A stretch of 64,000 nucleotides of DNA from Candidatus Enterocloster excrementipullorum (GTDB taxonomy: Bacteria; Bacillota; Clostridia; Lachnospirales; Lachnospiraceae), in assembly GCA_019119575.1 (NCBI GenBank), contig DWWT01000017.1, positions 1 to 64,000 on the forward strand. The letters are read 5' to 3'. The position numbers and the translations under genes are program-made. The notes below the pieces were generated by a model that saw only the letters and a program-made list of their open reading frames with translations, made no database searches and was not told the DNA's origin. Of the stretch, positions 1 to 8,711 are shown one piece after another; positions within the stretch are counted from its first letter, which is position 1; each line of letters opens with the position of its first letter.

Positions 1-325
1 TGGCGGGAAGTTAAAAAGGCGCAGGGCGGCCTTCCGGCTTCGCTGTGGGAAACGTACTCTGCTTTTGCCAACTGTTATGGAGGCGTCATTATCCTTGGCG
101 TAAAGGAAAATAAGGACGGCAGCCGGTATATGACCGGGCTGGACAATGCGGCAAAACGCAGAGACTGTGCGTGCCTATCGCAACCGACATATGGCCTATA
201 GAACAGAACATGTATGGGAGAGACTGAGCGATGAAGCGTATTTGGAGAGAATAGGCGCTGTAAAGCTGTCGGCCAGGATAGCGGTATCAGGAAAAAATAA
301 AGGACGCAGATATAAGCGAATATAG
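1..325 (+). pseudogene. Remnant of an AlbA_2 (divergent AAA-4) domain gene
   Basis: The frame open from the window edge reads WREVKKAQGG, LPASLWETYSAFANCYGG and VIILGVKEN, the N-terminal signature of AlbA_2/Schlafen-like putative transcriptional regulators. This frame stops at about 198. A second frame from about 158 reads RNRHMAYRTEHVWERLSDE followed by YLERIGAVKLS, which belongs much further along the same family, and stops at 323-325. The middle is therefore deleted and the frame broken. The 5' end lies outside the window. Recognition is by eye from the family motifs; no function is expected to remain. Confidence 0.7.
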
Positions 326-340
326 GAGAGGAATATTTTC

Positions 341-3163
341 ATGGAAAATACGTCCGAAAACAAAGAAAAAAATACAAAGAGGCAGATCACGGAACATCTT
401 AGCATCGGTCTTTTGGCCCATGTGGACGCCGGAAAGACCACTTTGTCCGAGGCGGTTTTGTATCTGACAGGGAGCATCCGCAGGCTGGGGCGGGTGGACA
501 ATCGGGATGCGTTTTTAGACACCTACGAGCAGGAGCGGGCCAGGGGCATCACCATTTTTTCCAAGCAGGCGGTATTTCCCCTGGGGGATAAATCAGTCAC
601 CCTCCTGGACACGCCGGGGCATGTGGATTTTTCCGCAGAGATGGAGCGTACCCTCCAGGTGCTGGACTACGGGATTCTCGTGATCAGCGGCCCGGACGGG
701 GTGCAGAGCCATACCGAGACTCTCTGGCGCCTGCTGAAACGCTGGGGAATCCCGGTTTTTGTGTTTATTAATAAGATGGACCTGGCGGGAGCGGACGCCG
801 GGGCCATTATGGAGGAGTTGAAGTCCCGGCTGGATGAAAACTGCGTGGATTTTACCCAGGGACAGGAGGCGCTGTGGGAAAATTTGGCGCTGTGCGATGA
901 GGGCGTTCTGGAGAAATATCTGGCGGAGGGCCGGGTAGAGCGCGCGCAGGCAGCCCGGTTAATCCGGGAGCGGAAGGTATTCCCCTGCTTTTTTGGCTCC
1001 GCTTTGAAGCTTTTTGGGGTGGAGGAATTTCTGCAGGGCCTTGGGGCCTATATGGACAGCCGGCCGGGCGGGGAGGCGTTCGGGGCCCGCGTATTTAAGA
1101 TCTCCAGGGATAACCAGGGAAATCGGCTGACCCATATGAAGATTACCGGCGGCTCCCTGCGCGTGAAGGATGTGCTTCCCGGTGAGAGCCAGGAGAAGGT
1201 GAATCAGATTCGGATTTATTCCGGCTCCCGCTATGAGACGGCAAATGAAGCGTTTGCCGGGGAGGTGTGCGCGGTAGCCGGCCCGTCCGCCACCTATCCC
1301 GGCCAGGGAATCGGGACGGAGAAGGAGGGGGAACGGCCGGTGCTGGAGCCGGTTCTCACGTACCGGATGATTCTGCCGGAGGATTGGGATGCTCCCCGGA
1401 TGCTGGAGAAGCTGCGCCAGCTCGAGGAAGAGGAACCGGAGCTGCACATTGTATGGGACGAGGAGCTGGGAGAGATTCAGATCCAGCTCATGGGGCAGGT
1501 GCAGATTGAGGTCCTTCGGGAGTTGATTCGGGAGCGGTTTGGAGCCGAGGTCTCTTTTGATACGGGAAATATTGTTTATAAAGAGACAATAAAAAATACT
1601 GTGGAGGGTGTGGGGCATTTTGAGCCCCTGCGCCACTATGCGGAGGTCCATCTTCTGCTGGAGCCCGGAGAGCGGGACAGCGGCCTGCAGTTTGAAACTG
1701 CGTGCAGCGAGGATGCGCTGGACAGGAACTGGCAGAGGCTCATTCTTACCCATCTGGAGGAGCGGGAACACCGGGGGGTTCTCGTGGGAGCGCCTATCAC
1801 GGATATGAAGATTACCCTGCTGGCGGGCAGGGCCCACGCCAAGCACACGGAGGGAGGGGACTTCCGGCAGGCCACCTACCGGGCGCTGCGTCAGGGGCTC
1901 ATGGAGGCGGAGAGCCAGCTCTTGGAACCGTTTTATTCCTTCCGCCTGGAGGTGCCGGAGGGCTCGCTGGGCCGGGCTATGGCGGACATTGACCGGATGC
2001 AGGGAAGCTTTGCGGAGCCGGAGCGCCGGGGGGATATGTGCATCCTCACAGGCCGGGCCCCGGTGGTGAATATGCAGGATTATCAGCTGGAGGTGGCTTC
2101 CTACACACGGGGAAGGGGGAGAATTTCCTTGGAGGTTGCCGGTTACTGGCCTTGCCACAACCAGGAGGAGGTCGTGGCTGCCGCGGGATATGACCCGGAG
2201 GCGGATGTGGAAAACCCCTCGGGCTCCGTGTTCTGTTCCCACGGGGCCGGGTATTTTGTGCCCTGGGACGAGGTGAAGGAGCACATGCATGTGGAGAGCC
2301 CGTGGAAGAAGCAAAAAGGTTCCGACAGCGGGGAAAGCGTCGGGGCCGGCATGCTTTCCTCCGGCCGGGAGGCGGGCGCAGTTCGCGAGGAAGCGCCAGC
2401 CGGGCCCGCACCGGGGAGGGGCCCTTCCGGCAAGACGCCTGCCGCAGGCGGAAGCTTCACAGGCAGTTCCTGGGCGGATGACAAGGAGCTGGAGGCTATT
2501 TTTGTGCGCACATTCGGCGAGATTAAGCCCCGCACCGTTTCATCGGACGGTCCCCGGCAGATGACGTATGGGGAGAACGCGAAAAAGAAGGGAGAGCCGG
2601 AGGAAGAGGAGGAATACCTTCTGGTGGACGGCTACAATATTATTTTTGCCTGGGACGAGCTTCGGGAGCTGTCAAAGATCACCATTGACGGGGCCAGGCA
2701 GAAGCTGATGGATATTCTGTGCAATTATCAGGCATACAGGAAATGTACGCTCATCCTGGTCTTTGACGCCTACAAGGTTACGGGAAATACGGGGGAGGCC
2801 CTGGATTACCACAATATTCACGTGGTCTACACCAAGGAGGCGGAGACCGCGGACCAGTACATTGAGAAGCTGGCGCACCGCATTGGCCGCAGAAACCGAG
2901 TGACTGTGGCGACCTCCGACGGGCTGGAGCAGCTGATCATTTATGGACAGGGATGTCTTCTGATGTCTGCGCGGGATCTGAAAGAAGATATTGAGCGGGT
3001 CCGCCGCCTGATTCGGGAGGAGCAGGAAAAGTTCGGCCCGCCGGGAAAAAATTATCTGTTTGAGAGCGTGGACGAGGAGCTGGCGGAATACTTGGATGAG
3101 GTGCGGCTGGGGAAGAGGGCTACAGAACCTCGCGCGAACGACAAGGAGGAGCCGTATGAGTAA
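341..3163 (+). CDS. EF-G/Tet(M)-like GTPase fused to a Rae1/YacP-type NYN ribonuclease domain
   Basis: The 940-residue protein begins as a translational GTPase of the ribosomal-protection (Tet(M)) branch of EF-G. It has AHVDAGKT (26-33), the switch-I RGITI (about 69-73), DTPGH (90-94) and NKMD (144-147). The EF-G domains II-V run to about residue 650. A Gly/Ser/Pro/Glu-rich linker (about 660-750) leads to a C-terminal domain of about 130 residues that matches Bacillus Rae1/YacP: VDGYN (Asp763), VFDAY (Asp809) and ATSD (Asp860). Rae1 is known to cut mRNA in the ribosomal A site. The fusion suggests a factor that enters the A site and cleaves there, which is inference. Ribosomal-protection proteins are about 640 residues, so the extra length is the fusion. 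Start ATG 341 has a purine-rich Shine-Dalgarno (GGAGAGG). It need not confer tetracycline resistance; a housekeeping role is equally possible. Confidence 0.9.
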   Translation: MENTSENKEKNTKRQITEHLSIGLLAHVDAGKTTLSEAVLYLTGSIRRLGRVDNRDAFLDTYEQERARGITIFSKQAVFPLGDKSVTLLDTPGHVDFSAEMERTLQVLDYGILVISGPDGVQSHTETLWRLLKRWGIPVFVFINKMDLAGADAGAIMEELKSRLDENCVDFTQGQEALWENLALCDEGVLEKYLAEGRVERAQAARLIRERKVFPCFFGSALKLFGVEEFLQGLGAYMDSRPGGEAFGARVFKISRDNQGNRLTHMKITGGSLRVKDVLPGESQEKVNQIRIYSGSRYETANEAFAGEVCAVAGPSATYPGQGIGTEKEGERPVLEPVLTYRMILPEDWDAPRMLEKLRQLEEEEPELHIVWDEELGEIQIQLMGQVQIEVLRELIRERFGAEVSFDTGNIVYKETIKNTVEGVGHFEPLRHYAEVHLLLEPGERDSGLQFETACSEDALDRNWQRLILTHLEEREHRGVLVGAPITDMKITLLAGRAHAKHTEGGDFRQATYRALRQGLMEAESQLLEPFYSFRLEVPEGSLGRAMADIDRMQGSFAEPERRGDMCILTGRAPVVNMQDYQLEVASYTRGRGRISLEVAGYWPCHNQEEVVAAAGYDPEADVENPSGSVFCSHGAGYFVPWDEVKEHMHVESPWKKQKGSDSGESVGAGMLSSGREAGAVREEAPAGPAPGRGPSGKTPAAGGSFTGSSWADDKELEAIFVRTFGEIKPRTVSSDGPRQMTYGENAKKKGEPEEEEEYLLVDGYNIIFAWDELRELSKITIDGARQKLMDILCNYQAYRKCTLILVFDAYKVTGNTGEALDYHNIHVVYTKEAETADQYIEKLAHRIGRRNRVTVATSDGLEQLIIYGQGCLLMSARDLKEDIERVRRLIREEQEKFGPPGKNYLFESVDEELAEYLDEVRLGKRATEPRANDKEEPYE

Positions 3164-3320
3164 TGTTTACAGTCTTCGCATTTATGATACGGAGCTGAGG
3201 GTTTGAAGGGAAATTTTCCCAATATAAGCATGGCGCTATGTGGAGAACGATGGGATTTATCTCTACAAGGAAGGTACTTCCGGCGCATCCAATACGGGCC
3301 GGGAACCGTATTGTGAGTAG
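3156..3320 (+). pseudogene. Degraded remnant, possibly HipA-like
   Basis: An ATG with a strong AGGAGG site overlaps the end of the GTPase gene and starts a short reading MSNVYSLRIYDTELRV, which stops at once. About 60 nt later another frame reads RYVENDGIYLYKEGTSGA followed by SNTGREPYCE and stops. The second piece resembles the N-terminal part of HipA-domain kinases of Clostridia (IYLYKGGT..A.N.G.EPYSE). The gene was probably translationally coupled to the GTPase gene and has been lost. The family call is tentative. Confidence 0.4.
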
Positions 3321-3403
3321 GACAATCACAGCGGGAAGAACACCTGCAGGCGATTGAAAAGCATATAGTAACCATGCTGCAGGAACTTGAAAGGGTTCAA
3401 ATT

Positions 3404-3661
3404 ATGGATAAACTCAAAAAAATAATATTTTCTGAAAATGGAATGAAGCTTGTGAATTTGATGTTTCTCTTATCCATGCTTGTTCGAAATGTGGGATTTA
3501 TATTTGTCGCGTATATTTTTTGGATTATTTATTTAGTGTTTTGCATAAAGAGAACGCCCGCACAATCAGGCAAGATGATTTATAAAGGATTCATTGGCTT
3601 TGCTCTTATAATGATTTTGCTTAACTTTTATTTTATGCTGCGGGCATACTTCCCATCTTAA
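3404..3661 (+). CDS. Small two-helix membrane protein of unknown function
   Basis: 85 residues, with two hydrophobic stretches (about 15-43 and 56-80) separated by a basic loop (CIKRTPAQSGK), so probably two transmembrane helices. Start ATG 3404 is preceded by AAAGGG at about 8 nt. An upstream in-frame ATG at 3374 has no good ribosome site. The gene is AT-richer than its neighbours and follows a decayed gene, so it may be a late arrival. I do not recognise the family. Confidence 0.55.
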   Translation: MDKLKKIIFSENGMKLVNLMFLLSMLVRNVGFIFVAYIFWIIYLVFCIKRTPAQSGKMIYKGFIGFALIMILLNFYFMLRAYFPS

Positions 3662-3702
3662 AAAGAGAGCGGTCAAGCCGGTTTCAAGGCTTGGCCGCTC
3701 TG
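3658..3702 (-). terminator. Intrinsic terminator of the MFS gene
   Basis: A 13-bp stem, 3667-3679 pairing with 3688-3700 with one G-T pair and an 8-nt loop. On the minus strand it is followed by CTCTTTTTAAG, so it terminates the MFS gene. It could also slow plus-strand transcripts of the small membrane protein gene. Confidence 0.8.
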
Positions 3703-3706
3703 CCGT

Positions 3707-4927
3707 CTACATAGATTCTCCTACGCAGCACTTGCGTACCCCGGGCTTCCGGCGCCAGAGCGCCTCATGGCTCGCTGCCATGAGGAGGAGCAACAGAATC
3801 AGATAAAAGGGGAAGAGACCAGGGCTCACATGTCCTGCCAGCCATCCAAACAGCGGCGGCATCAGACAGGTACCCACGTAGGCGGTAGCCATCTCAATCC
3901 CGATGACAGCTTGGGAGCGGGCTGCGCCAAAGTGGACCGGCGTGCTGTGAATCATGCTGGGGTAAATGGGCGCGCAGCCGAGGCCGATTAAAATCAGTCC
4001 CGCGAGGGCGGCGGTATTTCCTATGGGAAGGAGCAGGATGAGAATGCCGCAGGCAGTGACGGTCTGCCCCAGGCGCACCATCTGCCGGTCTGAGAACGCT
4101 CCGGAAAGAAAGCCTCCGGCGCCCCGGCCGATGGTTATCCCCAAGTAAAACAGGCTGGCCCAGCTGGCGGCGGTCTCCGCCGGTACGCCGCGGGACAGCG
4201 TGAGATACGTTCCCGACCAGAGCCCGGCAGTCTGCTCTAGGGCACAGTAGCAGAAGAACGCCGCTGCCGCTGCCTTGGCCTTGGGGAGAGCGAGAACCTG
4301 CTTAAGGGAGAGGGGAGCGTCATCCTCGGGCTGTCCGTCCGAAGCGGAGGGAGCGCCGTCCGGGACCGCGGCAGTTCCCGCTTTGGCCTTCCACAGGGGA
4401 AGACTCACAACCAGAACCGCCGTGAGGCAGATCTGAATCAGGCTGATGGCCCGGTAACCGGAGGTCCAGCCCTGGCCGCTGGTCAGCGCGTGCCCCATGA
4501 TGAAAGGCCCTGCGGAGGCACCCACCCCCCACATGCAGTGAAGCCAGCTCATGTGACGGCTGGAGAAGTGGAGGGCAACAAAGTTGTTGAGGGAGGCGTC
4601 CACGCTTCCCGCACCCAGGCCGTAGGGGACAGCCCACAGGCAGAGAAACACAAAGGAAGGGCTGATGGAGAAGCCAAAGAGGGCCAGGGCGGTCATGGCC
4701 ACGCTGATAGCCGTGACCCTTCCGGTGCCCAGGCTTCGGGTGAGGCGGTCGCTGAACAGGCTGGACACAATGGTGCCGCAGGCAATAATCATGGAGATAA
4801 TGCCCGCAAAGGATACGGGGACGTCCAACTCCCCGTAGATGACAGGCCAGGCGGAGCCTAACAGGGAGTCGGGCAGGCCAAGGCTTATGAATGACAGATA
4901 GATTACAGCTAAAAGTAAATGTATCAT
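3707..4927 (-). CDS. Major facilitator superfamily (MFS) transporter
   Basis: 406 residues, with about twelve hydrophobic segments and the MFS layout: a first half ending near residue 175, a hydrophilic central loop (about 178-210, rich in Ser/Asp/Pro) and a second half. The N-terminus (FISLGLPDSLLGSAWP) and loop 2-3 (FSDRLTRSLGTGRV) fit the sugar/unknown-substrate porters often seen in Clostridia. The substrate cannot be told. The ATG at 4927 is chosen because GGAGGA lies about 10 nt before it; the TTG six codons upstream sits just before that site. The gene is divergent from the AraC regulator, which may control it (inference from position). Confidence 0.85.
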   Translation of the reverse strand: MIHLLLAVIYLSFISLGLPDSLLGSAWPVIYGELDVPVSFAGIISMIIACGTIVSSLFSDRLTRSLGTGRVTAISVAMTALALFGFSISPSFVFLCLWAVPYGLGAGSVDASLNNFVALHFSSRHMSWLHCMWGVGASAGPFIMGHALTSGQGWTSGYRAISLIQICLTAVLVVSLPLWKAKAGTAAVPDGAPSASDGQPEDDAPLSLKQVLALPKAKAAAAAFFCYCALEQTAGLWSGTYLTLSRGVPAETAASWASLFYLGITIGRGAGGFLSGAFSDRQMVRLGQTVTACGILILLLPIGNTAALAGLILIGLGCAPIYPSMIHSTPVHFGAARSQAVIGIEMATAYVGTCLMPPLFGWLAGHVSPGLFPFYLILLLLLMAASHEALWRRKPGVRKCCVGESM

Positions 4928-5037
4928 ATTGTTATTTTCCTCCAATCATGGTAAGATAATAGCACCAAACATTTGGATTTTATAGGAGAGAATCCCCGAA
5001 AAGATAGGATAAAATCTCCGGAACAGGGAGGGAGTAT

Positions 5038-5964
5038 ATGGCACTGTCCCCGTGCGGCGCGAAGATTGATTCCCAGGGCAGGGAGCTTATTTCTCATGGG
5101 ACGGCCTCATTTCCGGCCGCGTGCTATTATGACGATCTGTCCAGGGAGGAGGTTCCCTGGCATTGGCATGAGGAGATGGAGGCTGCGCTGGTAGCAAAAG
5201 GAAGGGCCGTATTTGCCGCCGGGGGAAAGAGCTATCCCCTGGAGACCGGCCAGGGAATTTTTGTGAACAGCGGGGTGGTGCACGGCGTTCAGGCAGAGGG
5301 AACGGGAGAGTGCAGGCTCCACTCCATTGTTTTTCATCCCCGGCTGGTGGGCGGAAGTCTGGACAGCGTATTCTGGCAGGACTATATCCGCCCCCTTCTG
5401 GAGGACGGAGGGACAAAGGCGGTGATTTTGGAGGAGGAAATTCCCTGGCAGAAGGATGTGCTGACGGCTCTGGAAGACGCCTGGCAGGCCTGCGTGCAGG
5501 AAGGGCCGGGATATGAATTTCAGGTGCGGGAAGGGCTTTCGCGGATTGTGTATTTTCTGGCAGCGGGGAGGGCGCCCCAGTCCCGGCCGTCCGCCAAGGA
5601 CCTGCGGGACGGAGAGCGCATTAAAATTATGCTGCAGTACATCCAGGAGCATTTCGGGGAGCACCTGACCATGGAGGATGTGGCGGCCAGCGCCTCCCTA
5701 AGCCCCAGCGAATGCCTCCGCTGCTTTCACAGCACCATCGGGAGCACACCCATCCAGTATGTGAAGCATTACCGCATCCAGCGGGCAGCCAGGCTTCTGG
5801 CGGGCTCCCATATGAAGATCGTGGATATCGGGACGGAGTGCGGATTTCAGGAAATGAGCTATTTTGCCAGGGCCTTCCGGGAAATCAAGGGATGCACGCC
5901 CTCCCAGTACAGGAAGAAGGCCGAGGAGAGCAGGAGGAAAGAGACGCATGCAGACGCTGAATGA
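5038..5964 (+). CDS. AraC family transcriptional regulator
   Basis: 308 residues. The N-terminal half is a cupin-like sensor domain (WHWHEEMEAALV near residue 40, then FVNSGVVHGV near 80). The C-terminal 100 residues form the double helix-turn-helix of AraC/XylS proteins: LTMEDVAASASLSPSECLR and then IVDIGTECGFQEMSYFARAF ending in GCTPSQYRKK. Start ATG 5038 has a strong GGAGGGAG site. It is divergent from the MFS gene and probably responds to a small carbohydrate-like ligand, turning on the transporter. The end overlaps holA by 17 nt. Confidence 0.88.
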   Translation: MALSPCGAKIDSQGRELISHGTASFPAACYYDDLSREEVPWHWHEEMEAALVAKGRAVFAAGGKSYPLETGQGIFVNSGVVHGVQAEGTGECRLHSIVFHPRLVGGSLDSVFWQDYIRPLLEDGGTKAVILEEEIPWQKDVLTALEDAWQACVQEGPGYEFQVREGLSRIVYFLAAGRAPQSRPSAKDLRDGERIKIMLQYIQEHFGEHLTMEDVAASASLSPSECLRCFHSTIGSTPIQYVKHYRIQRAARLLAGSHMKIVDIGTECGFQEMSYFARAFREIKGCTPSQYRKKAEESRRKETHADAE

Positions 5965-6925
5965 GGATATTAAAAAGAGAGAATTTAGGCCCGTCTACCT
6001 GCTCTGGGGGGAGGAGGAATTTTTAAAGCGGAGCTACAAAAACCGTCTGCGGGAAGCCATTACCGGCGGGGACACCATGAACTACAATTTCTTTGAGGGT
6101 AAGGGGATTGACCCGGCGGAAATCATCAGTCTGGCAGACACCATGCCGTTTTTTGCCGAAAAACGCCTGGTCCTTGTGGAGGACAGCGGCTGGTTTAAGG
6201 GGGGGACGGGGGCGGATACCGTCAGTTCCTATATTGAGCAGATTCCGGACACCACCTGCCTTCTCTTTGTGGAATCCGAAGTGGATAAGCGGAGCAAACT
6301 ATATAAAGCGGTAAAGAAAAAGGGCTATGCGGCGGAGATGGAAAGGCAGAGTTCGGCGCAGTTGGGCAGATGGGCGGCGGGGATTCTGTCCCGCAGCGGG
6401 AAAAAGATAACCTCCGGGACCATGGAATATTTCTTAAGCCTCACGGGAGACGATATGGAAAATATCAGCTCGGAGCTGGAAAAGCTGATTAGCTATACCC
6501 TGGGCCGGGATGTAATCACAAAGGAGGACGTGGACGCCATCTGCACGCCCCAGATTACAAACCGGATTTTCGAGATGATTGCGGCGATTGCAAACCGGAA
6601 AACCCGCCAGGCCATGGATCTGTATGAGGATCTTCTGACGCTCAAGGAGCCGCCCATGCGGATTCTGTTTCTCATCGCCAGGCAGTTCAACCAGATTTTG
6701 CAGGTGAAGGAACTGGCAGGGCAGGGCATGGACCGGGGCGCCATAGCCTCCCGGCTGAAGCTCCAGCCCTTTGTGGCGGGGAAGGTGATGGCCCAGGCCC
6801 GGGCATTTACCAGGGAGCAGATTCTGGCCTATGTGAATCTCTGCGTGGACGCGGAGGAGAGTGTGAAAACCGGGCGGCTCTCCGATCGGCTGGCGGTGGA
6901 ACTGCTCATAGCAAATCGGTATTGA
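5948..6925 (+). CDS. holA: DNA polymerase III delta subunit
   Basis: 325 residues, the size expected for HolA, the clamp-loader subunit that opens the sliding clamp. The N-terminal signature FRPVYLLWGEEEFLKRSYKN is characteristic, as are TCLLFVES in the middle and the C-terminal helical collar (RQFNQILQVKELA). The start is ATG 5948, within the end of the AraC gene, with GAGGAAAG upstream. A longer in-frame extension is only a shadow of the AraC gene. The overlap with a regulator gene is odd for a housekeeping subunit and suggests read-through transcription. Confidence 0.92.
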   Translation: MQTLNEDIKKREFRPVYLLWGEEEFLKRSYKNRLREAITGGDTMNYNFFEGKGIDPAEIISLADTMPFFAEKRLVLVEDSGWFKGGTGADTVSSYIEQIPDTTCLLFVESEVDKRSKLYKAVKKKGYAAEMERQSSAQLGRWAAGILSRSGKKITSGTMEYFLSLTGDDMENISSELEKLISYTLGRDVITKEDVDAICTPQITNRIFEMIAAIANRKTRQAMDLYEDLLTLKEPPMRILFLIARQFNQILQVKELAGQGMDRGAIASRLKLQPFVAGKVMAQARAFTREQILAYVNLCVDAEESVKTGRLSDRLAVELLIANRY

Positions 6926-6942
6926 GAAAAGGATGAAAGGCG

Positions 6943-7515
6943 ATGGATGCGATGAAAGAGATGGAGCTTACAGAAATCTGCGGGAGTACCAGAGAGGTGC
7001 TGGCGGAGTTCCTGGAACAGGCGCACATGAAGGCCGGACAGGTGCTGGTGGTGGGCTGTTCCTCCAGCGAGATTGACAGCTTTAAAATCGGCTCCCACTC
7101 CAGCGAGGAGATAGGAAGGGCCGTCTGTGAGACTCTATGGGAAGAACTGAAGGCAAGAGGGATTTATCTGGCGGCCCAGTGCTGCGAGCACTTGAACCGG
7201 GCGCTGATTTTAGAGGAGGAGGCCGCCCTGCGCTACGGCTGGGAGCCGGTAAATGTGGTGCCTCAGCTCAAGGCAGGCGGCTCCTTTGCCACAGCCGCCT
7301 ATGCGCTTTTTGACCGCCCTGTGGCAGTGGAGCATATAAAGGCGCACGGAGGAATCGATATTGGGGATACGCTGATCGGCATGCATCTGCGGGATGTGGC
7401 TGTTCCGGTGCGGATTAAAACAAAGGAAATCGGCGGCGCGCGGGTGGTCTGCGCCAGAACCCGGCCGAAATTTATCGGGGGCGAGCGGGCTGTATATGAC
7501 GCGGGCCGATTGTAA
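6943..7515 (+). CDS. YwlG/UPF0340 family protein (DUF436, TIGR01440)
   Basis: 190 residues. It matches the YwlG family of Firmicutes: VVGCSSSEIDSFKIGSHSS near residue 35, LAAQCCEHLNRALI near 75, GGIDIGDTLIGMHL near 140 and the C-terminal RPKFIGGERAVYD. The biochemical role of the family is not established. It lies 17 nt after holA and is probably co-transcribed with it. Confidence 0.88.
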   Translation: MDAMKEMELTEICGSTREVLAEFLEQAHMKAGQVLVVGCSSSEIDSFKIGSHSSEEIGRAVCETLWEELKARGIYLAAQCCEHLNRALILEEEAALRYGWEPVNVVPQLKAGGSFATAAYALFDRPVAVEHIKAHGGIDIGDTLIGMHLRDVAVPVRIKTKEIGGARVVCARTRPKFIGGERAVYDAGRL

Positions 7516-7547
7516 TTATAAATATTTATCAATGGGGAGGTAAGGAA

Positions 7548-8129
7548 ATGAAGAATGTGATTACCATCAGCGGACAGCATGGAAGCGGGAGAAAGGAACT
7601 GGGGGAGATGATCGCGTCCAGGCTGGGAATCCCTTTTTACGGGGATAATCTGGCAGCTATGATTGCCGATGAGGGCGGCGTGGACCTGGCAGCAGTGGAG
7701 GCCATGGATCAGGTGGAGCCGGACACGGAGGAGGAATCGGTTCTCCATGTGGCCCAGAATCGGACTTCTCTGACAAAGAGCATTTATAAGGCCCAGGAGA
7801 CGGTGATCCGCCGCCTTGCACAGGAGGGCCCCTGCGTGATTGTGGAGCGGTGCTCGGAGACCATTCTGCCGGATGCGGTCAACATTTTTGTGTACGCGGA
7901 TCTGGAGTACCGGATCGGACGCATCATGAAGGTGCATCCGGAACTTTCCCGCTATAGTCTGAAGGCCCATGTGCTCTCGGTGGATAAACGCCGCCAGGCA
8001 TACTGCGATGCCTGCACGCCGGGAAAGTGGGGCAAGATGGAGACCTATGACATCTGCTTAAACAGCGGCCTGGTGGGCCTGGAGGGCTGCCTCGGCGTGG
8101 CTTTGGAGTATATTAAGGGTGTAAAATAA
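7548..8129 (+). CDS. Cytidylate kinase-like P-loop protein
   Basis: 193 residues. The start carries a P-loop (SGQHGSGRKELG, residues 8-19), followed by LGIPFYGDNLAAMIADEGG as in the cytidylate kinase-like family of Clostridia. The middle holds GPCVIVERCSETILP and a nucleotide-kinase-like VYADLEYRIGRIM. Family members are predicted kinases of unknown substrate and are distinct from the housekeeping Cmk. A GGGGAGG site precedes the ATG. The gene ends the holA run and meets rpsT tail to tail across a shared terminator. Confidence 0.8.
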   Translation: MKNVITISGQHGSGRKELGEMIASRLGIPFYGDNLAAMIADEGGVDLAAVEAMDQVEPDTEEESVLHVAQNRTSLTKSIYKAQETVIRRLAQEGPCVIVERCSETILPDAVNIFVYADLEYRIGRIMKVHPELSRYSLKAHVLSVDKRRQAYCDACTPGKWGKMETYDICLNSGLVGLEGCLGVALEYIKGVK

Positions 8130-8150
8130 AAGACAGCGGTTCAAAAGACA

Positions 8151-8187
8151 AAAAATCCTTCCGATGGGTTAGTCCGGAAGGATTTTT
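8151..8187. terminator. Bidirectional intrinsic terminator
   Basis: A perfect 13-bp stem (8151-8163 with 8175-8187) with an A run on the left and T run on the right. It lies between the convergent kinase-like gene and rpsT and can end both transcripts. Confidence 0.9.
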
Positions 8188-8199
8188 GTATGTGTATAA

Positions 8200-8463
8200 T
8201 TAAGCGATAGAATTTACAGCCTTGCTGATGCGGGATACCTTGCGGGAAGCATTGTTCTTGTGATATACTCCCTTGCTGGCAGCCATCTCGATCTCCTTGG
8301 TAGCGGCCTGCAGTGCAGCCTGAGCAGCAGCCTTGTCTCCGGCAGCGGCAGCAGCCTCAACCTTCTTAATCGCGGTCTTAACCTTGGAGCGAATCGCCTT
8401 GTTTCTCGCAGCCTTCGTCTCGTTTACTAAGATTCTCTTCTTTGCGGATTTAATGTTAGCCAA
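8200..8463 (-). CDS. rpsT: 30S ribosomal protein S20
   Basis: 87 residues, the usual length of S20. The N-terminus (L/M)ANIKSAKKRILV, the Ala/Lys-rich helices and the C-terminal GVYHKNNASRKVSRISKAV are typical. The start is a TTG at 8463, 8 nt downstream of GGAGG; longer upstream codons in frame are not family-like. A TTG start is common for rpsT and may support autoregulation through weak initiation. It is a single-gene unit with its own promoter at 8551-8579. Confidence 0.97.
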   Translation of the reverse strand: MANIKSAKKRILVNETKAARNKAIRSKVKTAIKKVEAAAAAGDKAAAQAALQAATKEIEMAASKGVYHKNNASRKVSRISKAVNSIA

Positions 8464-8550
8464 TGAAATACACCTCCGTTTCTTTAAAATAATCGTTGTG
8501 TTTTCCATCAAAGCCTGGACACGGACAGTTCAATGTAAACATACTATTGT

Positions 8551-8579
8551 ATTCTAGCCAATTTGGCAGGGAATGTCAA
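8551..8579 (-). promoter_or_regulatory. rpsT promoter
   Basis: On the minus strand, TTGACA (8579-8574), a 17-nt spacer and TAGAAT (8556-8551). The initiation site would lie about 80 nt before the rpsT start codon. Confidence 0.85.
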
Positions 8580-8711
8580 GTCATATTTTCGCGATTCCTG
8601 TAAAAACTGTTACTATTCCGGTAACGATTCAGGACGGCGGGAAAATGTTAATTTTAAGAAAGGTCAGGTGCATGGCAAATGAAGGGGAAACAGGAGTTAG
8701 AGGAACGAGGA

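Noticed and set aside
341..2300. Call of an acquired tetracycline resistance gene
   Set aside because: The GTPase part resembles Tet(M), but it carries the extra nuclease domain, has host-like base use and no mobile element beside it. A chromosomal translation factor is more likely.
959..2314. Long open frame on the minus strand opposite the GTPase gene (451 codons)
   Set aside because: It is a shadow of the GC-rich plus-strand gene. The protein is rich in Arg/Pro/His/Leu without domains, and there is no ribosome site.
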